Assembly: GCA_038502055.1 (NCBI GenBank)
Contig: JAXRKN010000044.1
Coordinates: forward strand, 5,542,001-5,606,000
Reading direction: 5' to 3'
Length of the DNA: 64,000 nt
Source of the DNA: Tanytarsus gracilentus
Taxonomy: Eukaryota > Arthropoda > Insecta > Diptera > Chironomidae
Shown: in pieces, positions 26,025 to 40,050 of the stretch
Layout: each line of letters starts with the position of its first letter
Position numbering within the stretch: the first letter of the stretch is position 1
Made by a program: the position numbers and the translations under genes
Notes under the pieces: generated by a model
What the model was told of the DNA's origin: nothing
What the model saw: the letters and a program-made list of their open reading frames with translations, nothing else
Database searches by the model: none

Positions 26025-26934
26025 TCATTAATTCTCAAAATTCCTCCTACCTGCGTTGGTTTATGCACACACCAAAAAAAAATTGGAGGTAAATAATTTT
26101 ACCATGGCTTTTTGACTTTTCTCTTTTGTTTTTCTAAGCGTGATTTTATTTTTATTGCCGCAAAATAAAACTTTATTGCACTCCACACGCCGACTTGAGC
26201 TTGTAAACGATTTCATCAATCGAAAGGATGGCTTTCTCAGAAAAATAATCGATTCTAATAACAAACTAAAATTACCTGCAAAGTTTAACGTAAAAATCAA
26301 TCAGAAATTAATTTTAATGCAATTTCTATATTAAGCACACATGCATCAATAAATGTGCGGATTTCACAAAATAATTTTATTGTAAAATGAGTGAGAGAGC
26401 GCTTCCAACTATGGATGAAAATATTGAATGTCAACATTCGCTTGCCTCACAAACGTTTACAAACTTGAGCGATCTTATTTTACCAACAAAAGTTTCAACT
26501 TCGTGCACACACAAGGCAACGAATACAAGCATAAATAAATATGATGATGTTGTTCTCTCTCTCTCTCGATTGAGAGGCGGTGCTTGTGCGCTCTGGAAAA
26601 AGTGAAATTAAATTTAATAAAAATAATTTAAACAATTTTAAATGAATTTCTTTAAAATATAAAATAAAAATGTTTTAAATACTATACAAGCGAACGAGTA
26701 AATTTCGAGAAAGTTTTAAGGACATCGAGAATACTAGCATTAACTCACAAATACCACTAAAAGAGTGTTTAATGTAAACATCGATGCTCAACAGCTCAAC
26801 TCATGTTTATTTATTGTTTTGTGAGCAAACACATTTCATGTGTTGGTGCAAACATAAACATTTCGTCGATTGGTTAGTTTTTGTAGTAGAGGCAGGCTGG
26901 CAGGTAGAAGAGAGACGTATGGAAGAACTTATGC

Positions 26935-26972
26935 TTATAACGAGTGTGTGGGGGAACTGAGAAAACCAGTTG
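26935..26972 (+). promoter_or_regulatory. Probable slp core promoter, right copy
   Basis: TTATAAC at 26935 is followed by CCAGTTG at 26966, with the initiator A at 26968 about 32 bases from the TATA-like T. The predicted leader runs 26968-27122. It mirrors the left copy exactly. Confidence 0.4.
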
Positions 26973-27111
26973 TGAGTTAGATTTCGACACGATAACACGT
27001 CTCTCTCGCTTGAAATACTTTTTTGTGAGAAATATTTGGAAAAAAGTTGAAAAAATATTTTTGTGATAAAAGAAGAAGAAGAAATAAATTGACAAAAAAT
27101 AATTAAAGTGA

Positions 27112-27150
27112 ATGAAAAAAATATGGTCAAAGCTGAATATCCGATATTAA
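27112..27150 (+). promoter_or_regulatory. Upstream ORF overlapping the slp start, right copy
   Basis: An AUG at 27112 opens a 12-codon frame ending at 27150 and overlapping the slp AUG at 27123 in a different frame. The same structure exists in the left copy, so both genes would share any translational damping it causes. Confidence 0.5.
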
Positions 27151-28301
27151 GAATGAACATGATGAACTTAAATAGTGAAACAATGTTTGCCATTTCGGCT
27201 CGCACTCCACTCAAGTCAAATTTCTCAATCAGTTCAATTTTACCCGAGACCATGAAGACGTCTCCATCGCAATCGCCTTCACCATGTCACACACAAATTT
27301 CGGAGCCCGAAGATCTTACCGACACCGAGTCAGATTTGGATGTGACTGGAACTCCACCACCACAGGAGCAACATCACGATACAAATGACAGTGTCGAGAC
27401 TTGTAGTAATAAAGATAAATCATTAGAAGACTGTGACACGAGTAGCACTGGCGAGGAGAAAAAGGACGGAGAGAAAAAATCAAATGAAAAGCCGAGTTAT
27501 TCTTACAATGCCCTCATTATGCTGGCCATTAGACAGAGTCCCGAGAAAAGACTGACACTCAATGGAATTTATGAGTACATCATGAAGAATTTTCCCTATT
27601 ATCGCAATAACAAGCAAGGATGGCAAAATTCCATTCGACACAATTTGAGTCTCAATAAGTGCTTTGTGAAAGTTCCACGACACTACGATGATCCCGGCAA
27701 AGGCAATTACTGGATGTTAGATCCATCTGCTGATGATGTTTTCATTGGAGGTTCGACTGGAAAACTTCGAAGACGCTCAACCGCTGCATCTCGATCGAGA
27801 CTCGCAGCCTTCAAACGTTCAATGGTCGGTCCAATGTTCCCGTCACTCGGCTATCCACCATTTCTCTATCCATCACCTGCCGCTGCTCTCGCTCAAATGT
27901 ACCGATATGGTCCATATGCACCTCAAATGGCACCAAAACCAGCCTTACCTCAACTCTCATTGCCACTCGGAGCTGGCTTCGGCATCGATCGATTCTTAAA
28001 TAATGTAAATTCAAACACCTCACCAAATCCGTCTGCTGAACTCTACCAAAGATTACAATATCAGCAAATTCTTCAGCACCATGCTATGGCCGTTCAACAG
28101 CAGCAACAACAGCAACAAGCAGCTGCAGCACATCTTCATCATCACCAACAAACACAGCAACAACATCAGCATCGAGTTCAACAACATAGTCCCGGTCTCG
28201 AGACCTCATCACCTCACCTTTCGCCTTCTGCACATTCGCCACCGCTCTCAGTTCCGACGGTCTTCAAACCCATCACAGTTATCTCGTCGAGAAGTAGCTA
28301 A
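27123..28301 (+). CDS. slp: Sloppy-paired-type forkhead transcription factor, right copy
   Basis: Intronless, 392 aa, start chosen at the first in-frame ATG (27123). Domain order is the same as in the left copy: eh1-like FSISSIL at 34-40, acidic Ser/Thr linker, forkhead domain at about 122-217 including NSIRHNLSLN, basic post-domain segment, then a Gln/His/Pro-rich tail with a run of eight glutamines. Against the left copy I see one amino-acid change (Gln58 for Pro) and about five silent changes (among them GGA/GGG and TTC/TTT), so both copies look functional. Expected role: nuclear repressor recruiting Groucho in segment polarity and head/neural patterning. An AATAAA at 28486-28491 is a plausible polyadenylation signal. 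The 3' untranslated sequence is unrelated to that of the left copy. Confidence 0.93.
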   Translation: MVKAEYPILRMNMMNLNSETMFAISARTPLKSNFSISSILPETMKTSPSQSPSPCHTQISEPEDLTDTESDLDVTGTPPPQEQHHDTNDSVETCSNKDKSLEDCDTSSTGEEKKDGEKKSNEKPSYSYNALIMLAIRQSPEKRLTLNGIYEYIMKNFPYYRNNKQGWQNSIRHNLSLNKCFVKVPRHYDDPGKGNYWMLDPSADDVFIGGSTGKLRRRSTAASRSRLAAFKRSMVGPMFPSLGYPPFLYPSPAAALAQMYRYGPYAPQMAPKPALPQLSLPLGAGFGIDRFLNNVNSNTSPNPSAELYQRLQYQQILQHHAMAVQQQQQQQQAAAAHLHHHQQTQQQHQHRVQQHSPGLETSSPHLSPSAHSPPLSVPTVFKPITVISSRSS

Positions 28302-31300
28302 AAGATAATTGTCAATTAAAAATATTTATGAGGCTTTGAGCTCAGACCAGTGACTTTGGGCATAAATATTAAATATTCAATGAATATTCTTTTTACTTTG
28401 AATTGTGATAATTTTTGGTGCAACATTAATTTAAAAAAAAAGTTTCTCGAGCTGCTTAATTCTGTATAAAAATGTATAGCGATAAAATAAAATTCTGAGA
28501 ATGTTTTAATTTTGTAGCTGCCTAAACTTATGAAATGTTTTTAACGTTTATCAAATCTAATAAAAATAAATTCCTCTTTAAAAATGAAAGCCGAAATGAG
28601 TTTGAAATTAATTTACGATAATTATGGACGCAGAGCTGTTTCTATGTCCAGATAATTTGCGACATTCAACAACTTAATTTTTCCACTGTTGAGTAAATAT
28701 TTTTCAGCAATTTGTATTTTTTAATGATGGACATAAACAAGAAGACTTTAATCTTGATTATTCATCACATATTTTATACTTTTCTCTCCCTCTCATGTGC
28801 GATGAAAATTGAAGGCATGTTAGAGGAAGTCTATTCGACAATACCTAGCATTCGACACTGTTTATATGAGAAATTCTTATCTTAATCAAGCAAATTTATT
28901 TGTGCGCGTCGCAAGAGAATTATTCAATTGAAAAAAATCATCTTTGTAATCATTATACGCACACACACAATTTGATGATAATCGTGAGGATTATAAAGTT
29001 GTTGATTTACATGCGAGTTTGTGGGTTGTGCGTTGAATTAAGCATAAACTTGGTATTTTAAGGAAATTACTGAATTTTTAATGGACATGATTTAAAATCT
29101 AAGAAGAGAGAATTTTTCGAAATAATGTTTTTATTTCATATTGTAAACACTAAAATTATTCAGAACATTTAAGATTATTTTCCGCACTACCTTGCTCATC
29201 TCATCATTCTAGTAAATAAATAAATTTGACAAAAAGAGCAAAATTCATTCAATTCATCAAAATTATTAATTTTTAAAATTTATTTTTTCAAAAAATTCAT
29301 GTCACGAATAAAAAAGTAGTTTAAACATGAGACAGATTGAGAATGCAGACATGAACTGATTGCACTACAAAAGAAATATCTCTCACAATAGCAATTCATT
29401 GCATCGGTGATATACTTTTTTTTCGAGTAGAGTTTCAATTCAATTTAATATGATGATATATTATGATATTAAAAGAAATGTTTTTGTACACAATTTTGTT
29501 CTCATCAATTGGATAATCATTTGATTACATATCAACAGAATCAGCATATATAAAAGTCACATGAGATGCAGCAAAAATAAAAGTGCCAACGAAAATGCGT
29601 TCAAGTCAGTGGCGAGATGATTTATCTTCTTAATGATAATTGACGTGTTAGATGTGACACTTTGTTACTTAAAAACATTAAAGTTATAAAGAGGCTGTAA
29701 ATTGAAGCAATGTGTGCAAATAGCGAATCATTATGAAAATGTATTGTTTCGTTTAAAAAAATCGTTTCGTCATGCGCAAGTTGTTTAAGTTTATTGACAG
29801 CTTTAATACAAAATAAAATTTTGCTTGAAAATTAAATTTTTTAAAACGAAAATTTTGAGAGTTTAAAAACATTTATTTCGAGCTCCCCAAAACTCTTTTA
29901 AACTCTCAAGATTTCACTTAAAAAATTATTATCTAAGATCTCGCATCATAATAATAAAAAAATTGTTCAGCGCTGCTAAATTAAAGTATTATGAAAACAT
30001 CTACACAAAGCGATTTTCGTGATTGAAGTCAATTGATTGTGGGTAGATGAGTATAGAAAGCGGAAGTTTACAGTCACTCAAGATCAATTGGGAAGTTCTT
30101 AATTCAATTCTTATTTTTTTTCTTTTCATATCTCTCTCTCTTTCGTGTGTTTCAATTCTTTTCTTTCACACACAAAAAAACGACGATTTTTATAGCGGAG
30201 GCCTCTACAAAGTTCAATTGAATGTGTCTCTTTCAATGTATATACATGAAGTGTGTGTGCTTTCTTTTTTTGCTGAGAAGATTTAAATTGTTTTGTTCTC
30301 ACACGACGAAGTTGATAAATCCGCAAGAATTTTTAAAGTCCTCTCATGTAACTGCATGCGGATTTCATTCATAAAACTCTCATCATATGAATTTTAATCT
30401 CATTATTATTATTTCGTCGTTGAAGAGGACCATTCGGCAGCAACCAGCACCCTTATAATCGATTCGTTTAATTTTTTTTATTCATATACATGAATAAGGA
30501 TTGGTGAGAGATTCTTAATTGCCTCCTGCTGATGACAACATGCAAGAATCCAACGAGTAAAGAATATTTTTTTCAAGAGGATCCTAAAGTGTCGCCTTAA
30601 GGGAAGTTGCGAGTGCTGTTCTTGAAGAAAAGTTCAGATGTAAAAATTTATAAAAATTATCGACATTAAAAATTTTACAAATTTAACTACAAAAATTAAA
30701 ATAATTAAAACTTTTGAGATCAAACTTTCTTTTTAAGAAACAGCGCTCAACTTGAAATATTAAATTATCACCTAGCAAATCATGACCATAATTTCAAATC
30801 CTTTTGCTACAATTTATTAAGCCACTATTCGAAGGCAATTGCTATGAGAGTTTCACAGTAATTTTTTCATACTCACTCACCCTTAGAAGTATCACTTACC
30901 AGAGCTTATAGGGAATTATTAAAACCTACAGAGCGAGAGGTTGTTGCACATAACTTATTTCATTTTATTGCTCCCATTGAAATTGCTCTCGCATTCATCT
31001 TACATGTTGCCTTTCCTCACACACGATCAGCAACAATAATATTGTAGCATGAAGAAGGCTCAATCCCCGTAATCTGTTTCCATAAACTTTTCCTCTTTAG
31101 ATTTTTGCCCATTGCGAGTTGAAGAAGAAAAGAGGAAGGAAAATTAAAATAAATAATGGGGAAGAGACTTAAATGGAATTAAATTTATTGTTACCAGATT
31201 AGCTGTGTTATGTGAGAGAAAAGTTTATTCTTTTCTGCCATGTTACACACATCTCAAGCCACATAGTACCGGAATTTAATCTAGAATGGTTTTTGGGAAG

Positions 31301-31370
31301 AGAATCTTGAGCTAAATCTTGTGGAATTTTATAAAGTACTTGAGAAAATTATCTTTTTATAGGATATAAA

Positions 31371-31490
31371 ACAAGGTTGTGAGACTAGATAAAAAATTTG
31401 AAATTATTCTATTTAAATTGATTAAATTCAAATTTTGAAATTTTAACAATTTTAAATTCATTAAAATTTAAACTCCAGTGTCCACACCTT
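31371..31490. repeat. Hairpin-ended MITE-like repeat
   Basis: It starts ACAAGGTTGTGAGACTAGA and ends CCAGTGTCCACACCTT. The ends are imperfect complements of the AAGGNGTGGGACACT type around an AT-rich centre. Confidence 0.5.
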
Positions 31491-32870
31491 CGATCGGATA
31501 TTCTTTCTTAATAAAACATTTAATTGCATTTACCGGGGGTAAAGAAAACCGAACAATGTGGATTTTCTCGTGAAAAAAGATACTCTCGATTATTGACAAT
31601 TGAAATCAAGAATCAATTGAATCATTTACGCCTTATTGAATCTCTCGATTGTTGGTTAAGAAGAAGAAAATGCTCTCGAAAATATTTTTTTGCTACACTC
31701 GTCGAGTGTTTGAATACATTTTAAAGAATTTTAAGCAATATTTTGAAGTCAAATGTCTGTCAATCGACAGAAACAGATTTTTAAGTGCTTCACAGCCTCC
31801 CTTCCGCATGATTTCACAACAACAACCTATAAGGAGAGCAAATTTTTATTTTTCAACCCGTAATTGGAATAAAAAAAACTTTCCCAAGCTGGCAAAAAAA
31901 TATTTCACACTGAGAAATGTGCTTATAGTGGCACTTAAGATGCATAACGATCTGAAAATAATAAAAAACTGATTAATTTAATGAATGTGACTTAAAACAA
32001 CCCGAAAATTATTAATTCACAAAAATAATTTGAGATTCTAATCAAATGAAATCAATTAAGAGTCAATGAATAGTTGAATTCTCTTGTTCGATCGACTGAT
32101 CAATAAAGTCATGCCGCACAATTCAGAGATGGAAACATTCAACGATGTTGTGAGCATGAAAATAATATGAGAGAACAAAAATGATTTTGATCTTGAGTTA
32201 ATTTCGTGAATATTTTAACGGATTTACCAAATTCGGATTCAGAGCTAACAAATAAATATTTTTTCGTTACCTTTTGTGACTGGTCGCGCGGCATTGCTCC
32301 TTAATTCTCATGAATTAATTAATTATCGTCTGTTTGTTTTAGATTGAAGCCTTTCATGCGTAACCATACAGAAAAAAATATATTCAATACATTTTTTAAT
32401 TCCAATAAATCCGATCACGATGTTACATTTCATGATTTAGTCTGATTCACAAAATATATCAAAGTCGGAGAGATTATGTCATTTCTTAGTCTATGAAATT
32501 CTCTTTGAATAAATTTTCTTCTTCTTGCACTCACTTATTTCTTTATATAAAGCCAAACATATCAAAATATTATTCGACGATTGACACAAAAAATTGTCAT
32601 TAATAGCCGACTTAAGCGGACTGGTTTATGATAAAAAAATTTCATCGCTTCACTTCGCTGGAATCATTAAATCGGGTAACATTTTAATCCAATTACAATT
32701 TCAGAAGTCGGCCATATGATATGTGATGAAGTGAGTTAATAAAGCGCGATGAAAACCTGAAAGAATATAATTCGCAAAAATTATTATGATCGTCAGCGTT
32801 TTAATTAAAAAAAGTATTTTTTATTAAATTATTTTTGTGTCGTTAAAAATATATATATTTTATATATAAA

Positions 32871-32959
32871 ATGGGTTGAGAACACAAACAAAGGAATCAT
32901 TGATCAAAAATTTTTTGTTTATTTACTAAATTAAAATTCTTCGAGTGTCCCACACCTCA
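32871..32959. repeat. Hairpin-ended MITE-like repeat
   Basis: It starts ATGGGTTGAGAACACAAA and ends CGAGTGTCCCACACCTCA; the right end is one of the clearest AGTGTCCCAC termini in the window. Confidence 0.5.
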
Positions 32960-34050
32960 AGATTTATTTATCCTCGACATAAAAATGTGAGAGGGGATTC
33001 TCCTCATATAATTTACGACAGATTCTAAGTGTGCTCAAGGTACCGTAATGTGATTTAAGCGCAGCTTTTAGGCAAATGTCGAAAGAAATTTCACGAAATC
33101 CAATGTGATGGAGTGGAAAAACTTGATGTGAGCATTTAAAATATTTTGATTTCCTTCGGCGGCGATTTTATAATTTTGGCAAAGCTGCAATTGGTGTCAA
33201 TGAATTGATTTATAAGAAAAATAAAATTTAAAAGCTTTAGTCAAATATTTTCGAAAAAAATCCATCTATGCTGAATGTGTGGGAAGCGTGGCTTCAAATT
33301 GCCTCTAAATGTGTGCGCGAATGAGCAAAAATGTATTCAATATTAATACGATGGCATGACAATGTTTTCAAAAAATAGTTTGATAGTTTCCATCCCACAA
33401 TCGAATTTCAAATTGAATTGATTGAATTAATATGTCCATAATAAAGATAGCAATGGAGGCAAAAACAGTAGAAAATGGACATTATAATAAAAAAACAGTT
33501 TTATTTACACGTCCGAGCAGCTTTTTTGAGGTTGCGACGTGCATTTGAATAAATTCGAATTCATACTCAATTTATTTAATGGATCGCCCACGTTTCAATA
33601 AAGAAAATTTTCTTGACTCCGCGCGAGGGGAAACAAAAACAACGCATGAAAGTAAATTGTAGACTTGAGACTGAGCAATTCGACATGTTACTTTTAATCA
33701 AATGTAATCATTTTGAGGTCAAAATATTTAATCATTGTCTCTTGACCCGCAGCATCCACACACGAGCAATCGTTTGTGAATGGAAACTCGCGCACTAATT
33801 GAATTTAATTGAACCGAAAACAAAAATTGCAATGTGACATTAATTCAATTGTAACGGCAAATATTTTGTGTTGAATTAATTTTCGCTTACATTTTGAATT
33901 TCGAGGAGTTAAAAATGGATGAGATCAAAAAATATTTTATTTTATTTTATTTCCTTTAAATAGTTAAAATTTAATTTTAAATTAATTATAAAACGGATCC
34001 AGATCATTTTCACTCCTAACAACCCATCAAATAGTGTGGTTTTGTTGATT

Positions 34051-34603
<553 letters not shown>

Positions 34604-37600
34604 TCGGCATCATGTAATTATCGTCACACACATTTGTTGTCACTGTACAAAACGTTTTGTTGACGACTTCAATCATCGTTTATTGCACTTTTTATCTACT
34701 TATGCCACTGCATCCCGAGTGTCCGATGACTTCTTACACAGCTGCTTGGCGATAAATAAATTCAGATTTTTTATTACGATATGCTTCTTTAGAATATTAA
34801 ATATCGCCTTGTCGTGCGAGTGAGAGAGAGCTGCAAAAGAAGCGATAATTAAGTTGTCTGCAAATTTTCTACGCTTTTAATTTTTTAAGCTTATGTTGTC
34901 CGAATGGTTGTCGGTGCAGACCATTGATATTGAATTTATTCTCTCGCTTCTTTTGCCATTTAAAGGAATTGGGAATTGCATTTTCAGTTACATCGCATTG
35001 CTTTCCCACGAAGAACCTGTCGACAGTCCCTAACATCTCTTTCCTTTTTTTCTGATAACAAAAGGACATCGAAAACAAAAAAAAATTAGATAACTCAAAG
35101 GAAAAAATGCGACGCTTTGATGATCTTTTAGTGCATGCCGACATAGAGAAAAAATGTTTATTTGCTCAATTCGGTAGCTCTAGGAATTTTGAAGTGTTTA
35201 TTTTCGATTTTTTGTTTTATTATTTTTTACGATGCCTTTTGCAAACGACTTGTCTCAAAGTTGAGAAAATATTTTTTTTTTCGGGGGCATGAGGATGCAT
35301 TTGAAAGTTAGGAAATGCTGATTAAAAAACATGTAGCCATCAATTAAGACTTTGAAATTTTAAACAGTATTTTTTAGAAATTATTAAAAATTATATTTTA
35401 CTTTAATTTTCAATTAATAACTTTACATCCTTTAAAAATCAAGCCCAGAAGCCAAAAAAAATTCCCAAACAACACAAAAAAGGCAAGTGACAAATAGTGC
35501 CTAGATGTGCACATGATTTTTTTGTAACATGGTCAATATTTTTTAACTCCCTTTTCCCAAGAATTCTGTGTCGCATCGTTTTGTATTTCTTTATTTTTCT
35601 TTTCTGATGACAGATTCATTAGTAAATATCTTTTTATACTTGCCGACTTCTTGGACATAATTTATTACAATTTATATTTTTGCTTGTAACTTTAAAATGT
35701 TTCGGTTAAAGAAGTGCATTCAACAGTGGCGAATTGGTGACTTTTTGGCAATTGAGTCATTTTTCGATCATCTCCAGCCGAGAGTCTTTACAAATTCGAG
35801 TGAAATAATGACTCGATGATATGTCGGCAAATTGTAAAAAGAATGCTCGCATAGAAGAGAAACTATGATGACTTTATTTGTGTTGAAAGCGACACAAAAC
35901 ACTTCTTTAACATGCGGTCTTAAAAAAATAAAGAAGAAGATAATTGTTGTTAAGAAAATTTTAAATTTAAACTTTAAAAATCTGTTGACAAAATTTTAAG
36001 CAGATTTTTTACAAATTCTTCGGAACTATCAATGATCAGTCGGCAAATCCCAAACAGAATAAAAATAGTCATTGATGTCTTTATTAACGACACATCTTTG
36101 AACATGCGGTTCTTTTTTTTTGAGGGACGGTTTTCGTAGGAACAGAAGTGAAAGAATTCACATTTGGTAATAATCAACAATCAATAATAATGCTGTTTGA
36201 CTAATTGGTAAAATATTTTCATGAAAACAACCAAACTGTCGGCGTACGTTGCACAGAACATTGCTTCTGACAATAAGCAGCTTAAATATTTTATTTTTCA
36301 TATGACTCGGTAAAGATCTTTTGGAGGTTGACGATGAAATTTCCTACAAACATCCTGTGCTTTGTAAAAAATTCACACAACAATGTCATTTTTACTATGA
36401 TTCGTAATTATTGTCGACCAAAGGTTGATTTGAGCTTGAAATAGACAGGAAATTATTCAAGGAATTAATTGAGGCTGTTTTAAAAACCTACACTACAAAT
36501 TGAGTTCAAATTTTGTGATCTGACGGTTTAAATTTTGTAATAACGGTTTTTTCAGATACACTATTTCTAAATCAGGTTAAAATTTTTAAAAACAATAAAA
36601 TTGATAATTCATTTAAAATGTTCAAGCATGTTTTAAGCATCTTCTAATAATATTTCCTTTGTTCTCACTCGCTCACTCATTTTCTGTTGAATATCAATAT
36701 TTTTCAATCAAAATGCAATTTGAGTTGTGGAACGTGCCTAATGGCCGATGCTGTAACGTTGATGAGTGTCCTCTTCCTCCTCTATTGTCGTCAGCAATCT
36801 CTCTGAACAGAGATAATGTTTTTGTGCTAAAAATGCTTTTATGAGGGTGCGCAACCTTCCTCCGTCGAGTTGATTAAGTGAATATCTTCATGTTTGCGCA
36901 ACAATGGAAGTAAAAAAGAGATTTTTTATTGAGTGTTGAAGCGTGTCATCGATTTTAAAAGCTGAAACAACATCTTTGTTATTGTTATTTTTATTAAATC
37001 GCGCAGCGAACGAGTTAAAAAAATTCGGTGACGTTTTTGAGAAATATGTGAGGGCTTATCGTTGTACGCTTTATAACCCCTTCCATTCGGACGGACGGCA
37101 GCCTGGTGAAAAGTTGATTTAATGTTTTAAAATAGAATTTGATTTATGATTTTTAAATAGGAGTTTTGACTGGCGTAATTTGGGGCACAAATTGGAAGTT
37201 TAGAATTCTTTTGGGAAGCGATTAATTTTAGTTAATAATACTTTCACAAATTTCTGTTTTAAAAATTTAAAAAATATTTTTTGGTTTAATTTTTTTGTCG
37301 CACAAAATCAGAAATAATAAACCCTCAAAATAGAAATTGTGACAATCAATTATGATAAAGTCCACAATCAATTACTCTCACCCAAAATATTCCCATTAAA
37401 GTACCATAAACACATTGAATCAATTCTCGATAATTGTCAGTTAAGTGGACAACAAACAAAGTCCTAATAGATAGAGATAGTGGATAGCGGATGAGTCTTA
37501 ATTATGATGGATGAAGTGCCACATACCCGTATGGCCTCAATGTATGCCAACCTACACAGCAATTCTCATCGGTCTTTGATTTTCCTCGCAGTCGCTCAAT

Positions 37601-40050
37601 TATTTATCGTTATTAGTGTTGTTTGTGGTTTCTCTTCCGTCTCCCTTGCCTTTCTTGTATGCGAATCGAAATCGACCCCTTTTCATCATGTGATCGATGC
37701 ATTTGGTTGCAAAAACTAATTTAGAGAAAAATAAAATAAATCGTTGAGTTTAAACAATAAACAGATTTTCATTGTTGAACAATAAAAAATTATTGAACTG
37801 TAATTGGAATTTTAAAAATTTTGTAGGGGAAGAACACTTAAATATCATAATTTTTTATTTAAAAAATTTATCAATTTTAGTGTTAAATAAAATGAAACAA
37901 AATTTATTTAAAGTCAAAAGTGTCCCGAACTTTATCAACAGAATTTTTGTGACCATTTTTTTGGTCTCTATTTTATCCAATAAAGTGTGCAATCATGAGT
38001 AAAAATTTTTTGTTTCTCGCACTCCTCGCTCATGAAATTTTTGTGATTTACTCCCAGTGTTCTCATGCTCATTAATACGGGCATTAATATTTTTTCCCTC
38101 ACTTGGCAGAAAAATCAATTGAACCATGCAGTCAAACCCAGTTGGTCATTTGTACACACAGAAAAATCTTTCAATATAAATTTTATAAAATACCACCAGT
38201 AGATTTTATTGGATTCATCTCCTAATGATTTTCAATCGTCTTTGATTGCTAACTATCAAGCAGGGCATTAACCGGAATTTAAATGGATATTTGATATGCG
38301 ATAATCTTGGCGAAAAAAGAAAGAAAACTCGTGAATCGCTTGAAATTTACCGAAAATAAAGGCTTGCAGCAACCCCGCAAAGTCGCACAGCAGTATAATG
38401 TGCATTTTTGACGCAAACACGTCATTTTCTGTTAGGGTATTTCAACACATATCGCTTAATAATATTATGTGGAATATGATATCTTTATGCGATTTATGCT
38501 TGCGTAAGCAAATGCACAAAGTACCGGCTTTCAAATTCATACGCTCTCAAAAAATCTCGGCAATCACTTTAAATATAAATTTCTGATAGTCGAGAAGATT
38601 TTATAACGCTAAATTTCATTTGAACTAAATTTAAACTCTTTGAACTCATCAAAATGTAAAAAGAAGTTCTTTCTAAAAATTCTGCTAACAAAATTTTTCG
38701 ACAAGCTAATTTTTTTTATCCGCCTTTAGCAACTCAAAAATTCAAAATTTAATTCAACAAAATCCGATATTTTGGTTTCATTGAGATTTAGCATGACAGC
38801 ATTAATCTGGACACTTTCGATATCATTTTTCCCTCATAATAAATTTTCTTGGGCGGCTTGAAATATTTTTTTTGTTAATCTGCCATAATACACCAGAAAG
38901 ACTTTTTTTTGTGAAAGTCTCTCAATCACGCGTCTCATAAATTTTATACTGGACTAAATTGTTCGTCTATAAAAGAGAGAGAAAATATTTTTCATGACAG
39001 TGTGCTTGAAAATTACGTCAATTGAGGAAAAAACACGAACAGCAACTTTTTTTTTCGTTAGTTGAACAAAATCTGAGAAATGGTGTAAATATTTTTTCGA
39101 CAAAAGAAATCGATAGAGAAGGGCAATGTTTTTTTCCACGATAATCACCTCGAGATTTCTTGAATACGGTTTTTTGCACAACAATAAAAAACTTTTCCAA
39201 ATGGAAATTTTCTCTTTATTTTAGGTAACTGTTTAACGCATAAATATGTGTATATGTGGTTCAATCAAACGAATTATTGTTTTATAATTTTTCTCTTTTC
39301 TTTTCCCCCAATTTTCATCAAAAGCAATTCAATCACAAATAAAATCTTTAAAGTGCTCATTCAATTGAAAAAATCTCCAATCGTATACATAAAAAAATCG
39401 CGTTGATTTTTTGGTTTTTTCCGCATCTCTCACGCAAGTGATTTTGTATTCAATAGTTCACCATCTGTTGAGATGACGACTTTATGAGGGGCAGTAAAAA
39501 ATTTGTAAAATATTTGATTTAATTTTTCTCTTCCACTTTCAATTTTATTGCAAATTTATTTAGAATTTTTATTTTTTTTTTTCGCTGCACTTTCAAGGCA
39601 AACTCCTTCAAACGATCACGCAATAATTGTAAACAGCAGTAGTTGAAATGTTTACAATCACAAATGAAATAAATCATATTAAATGAACCACTTTTGATGT
39701 TAATTACTTTAAAGTGGAAAAACAATAAATATTTATTCGAAAAAAAATCTTTTTTCTCTCCCGTTTGATACCTCAAACATTCCTCACTATCACTCAACTC
39801 GCCTCGTATGTTAATGTTTTCTCAAAAGTCCCAAAGAAAAAAAATTTGTACACGAGACGTTTTCTTTTAAGCTCGAATTAATTTTTTTTCTCTTTGATCC
39901 GGAAAAAAATTGTTGATTGATAAAAGTGTTGTTGGATGAGAGAATCATGAAAATATATTGAATTGTATGTTGGCTTTCGGCTGTTAATTGATCTCGTTTG
40001 ATGTGAATTCTTTTCAACTTTTTTTCTTGGTATAAAAAAAGTGAAATGAT

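Larger units (their letters stand above)
26025..28303. repeat. Right arm of the 2.28 kb inverted duplication carrying slp
   Basis: Reverse-complement partner of 21212-23496. The inner edge is at TCATTAATTCTC and the outer edge two bases past the slp stop codon. Sequence outside the arm shows no match to the flank of the left arm. Confidence 0.9.
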
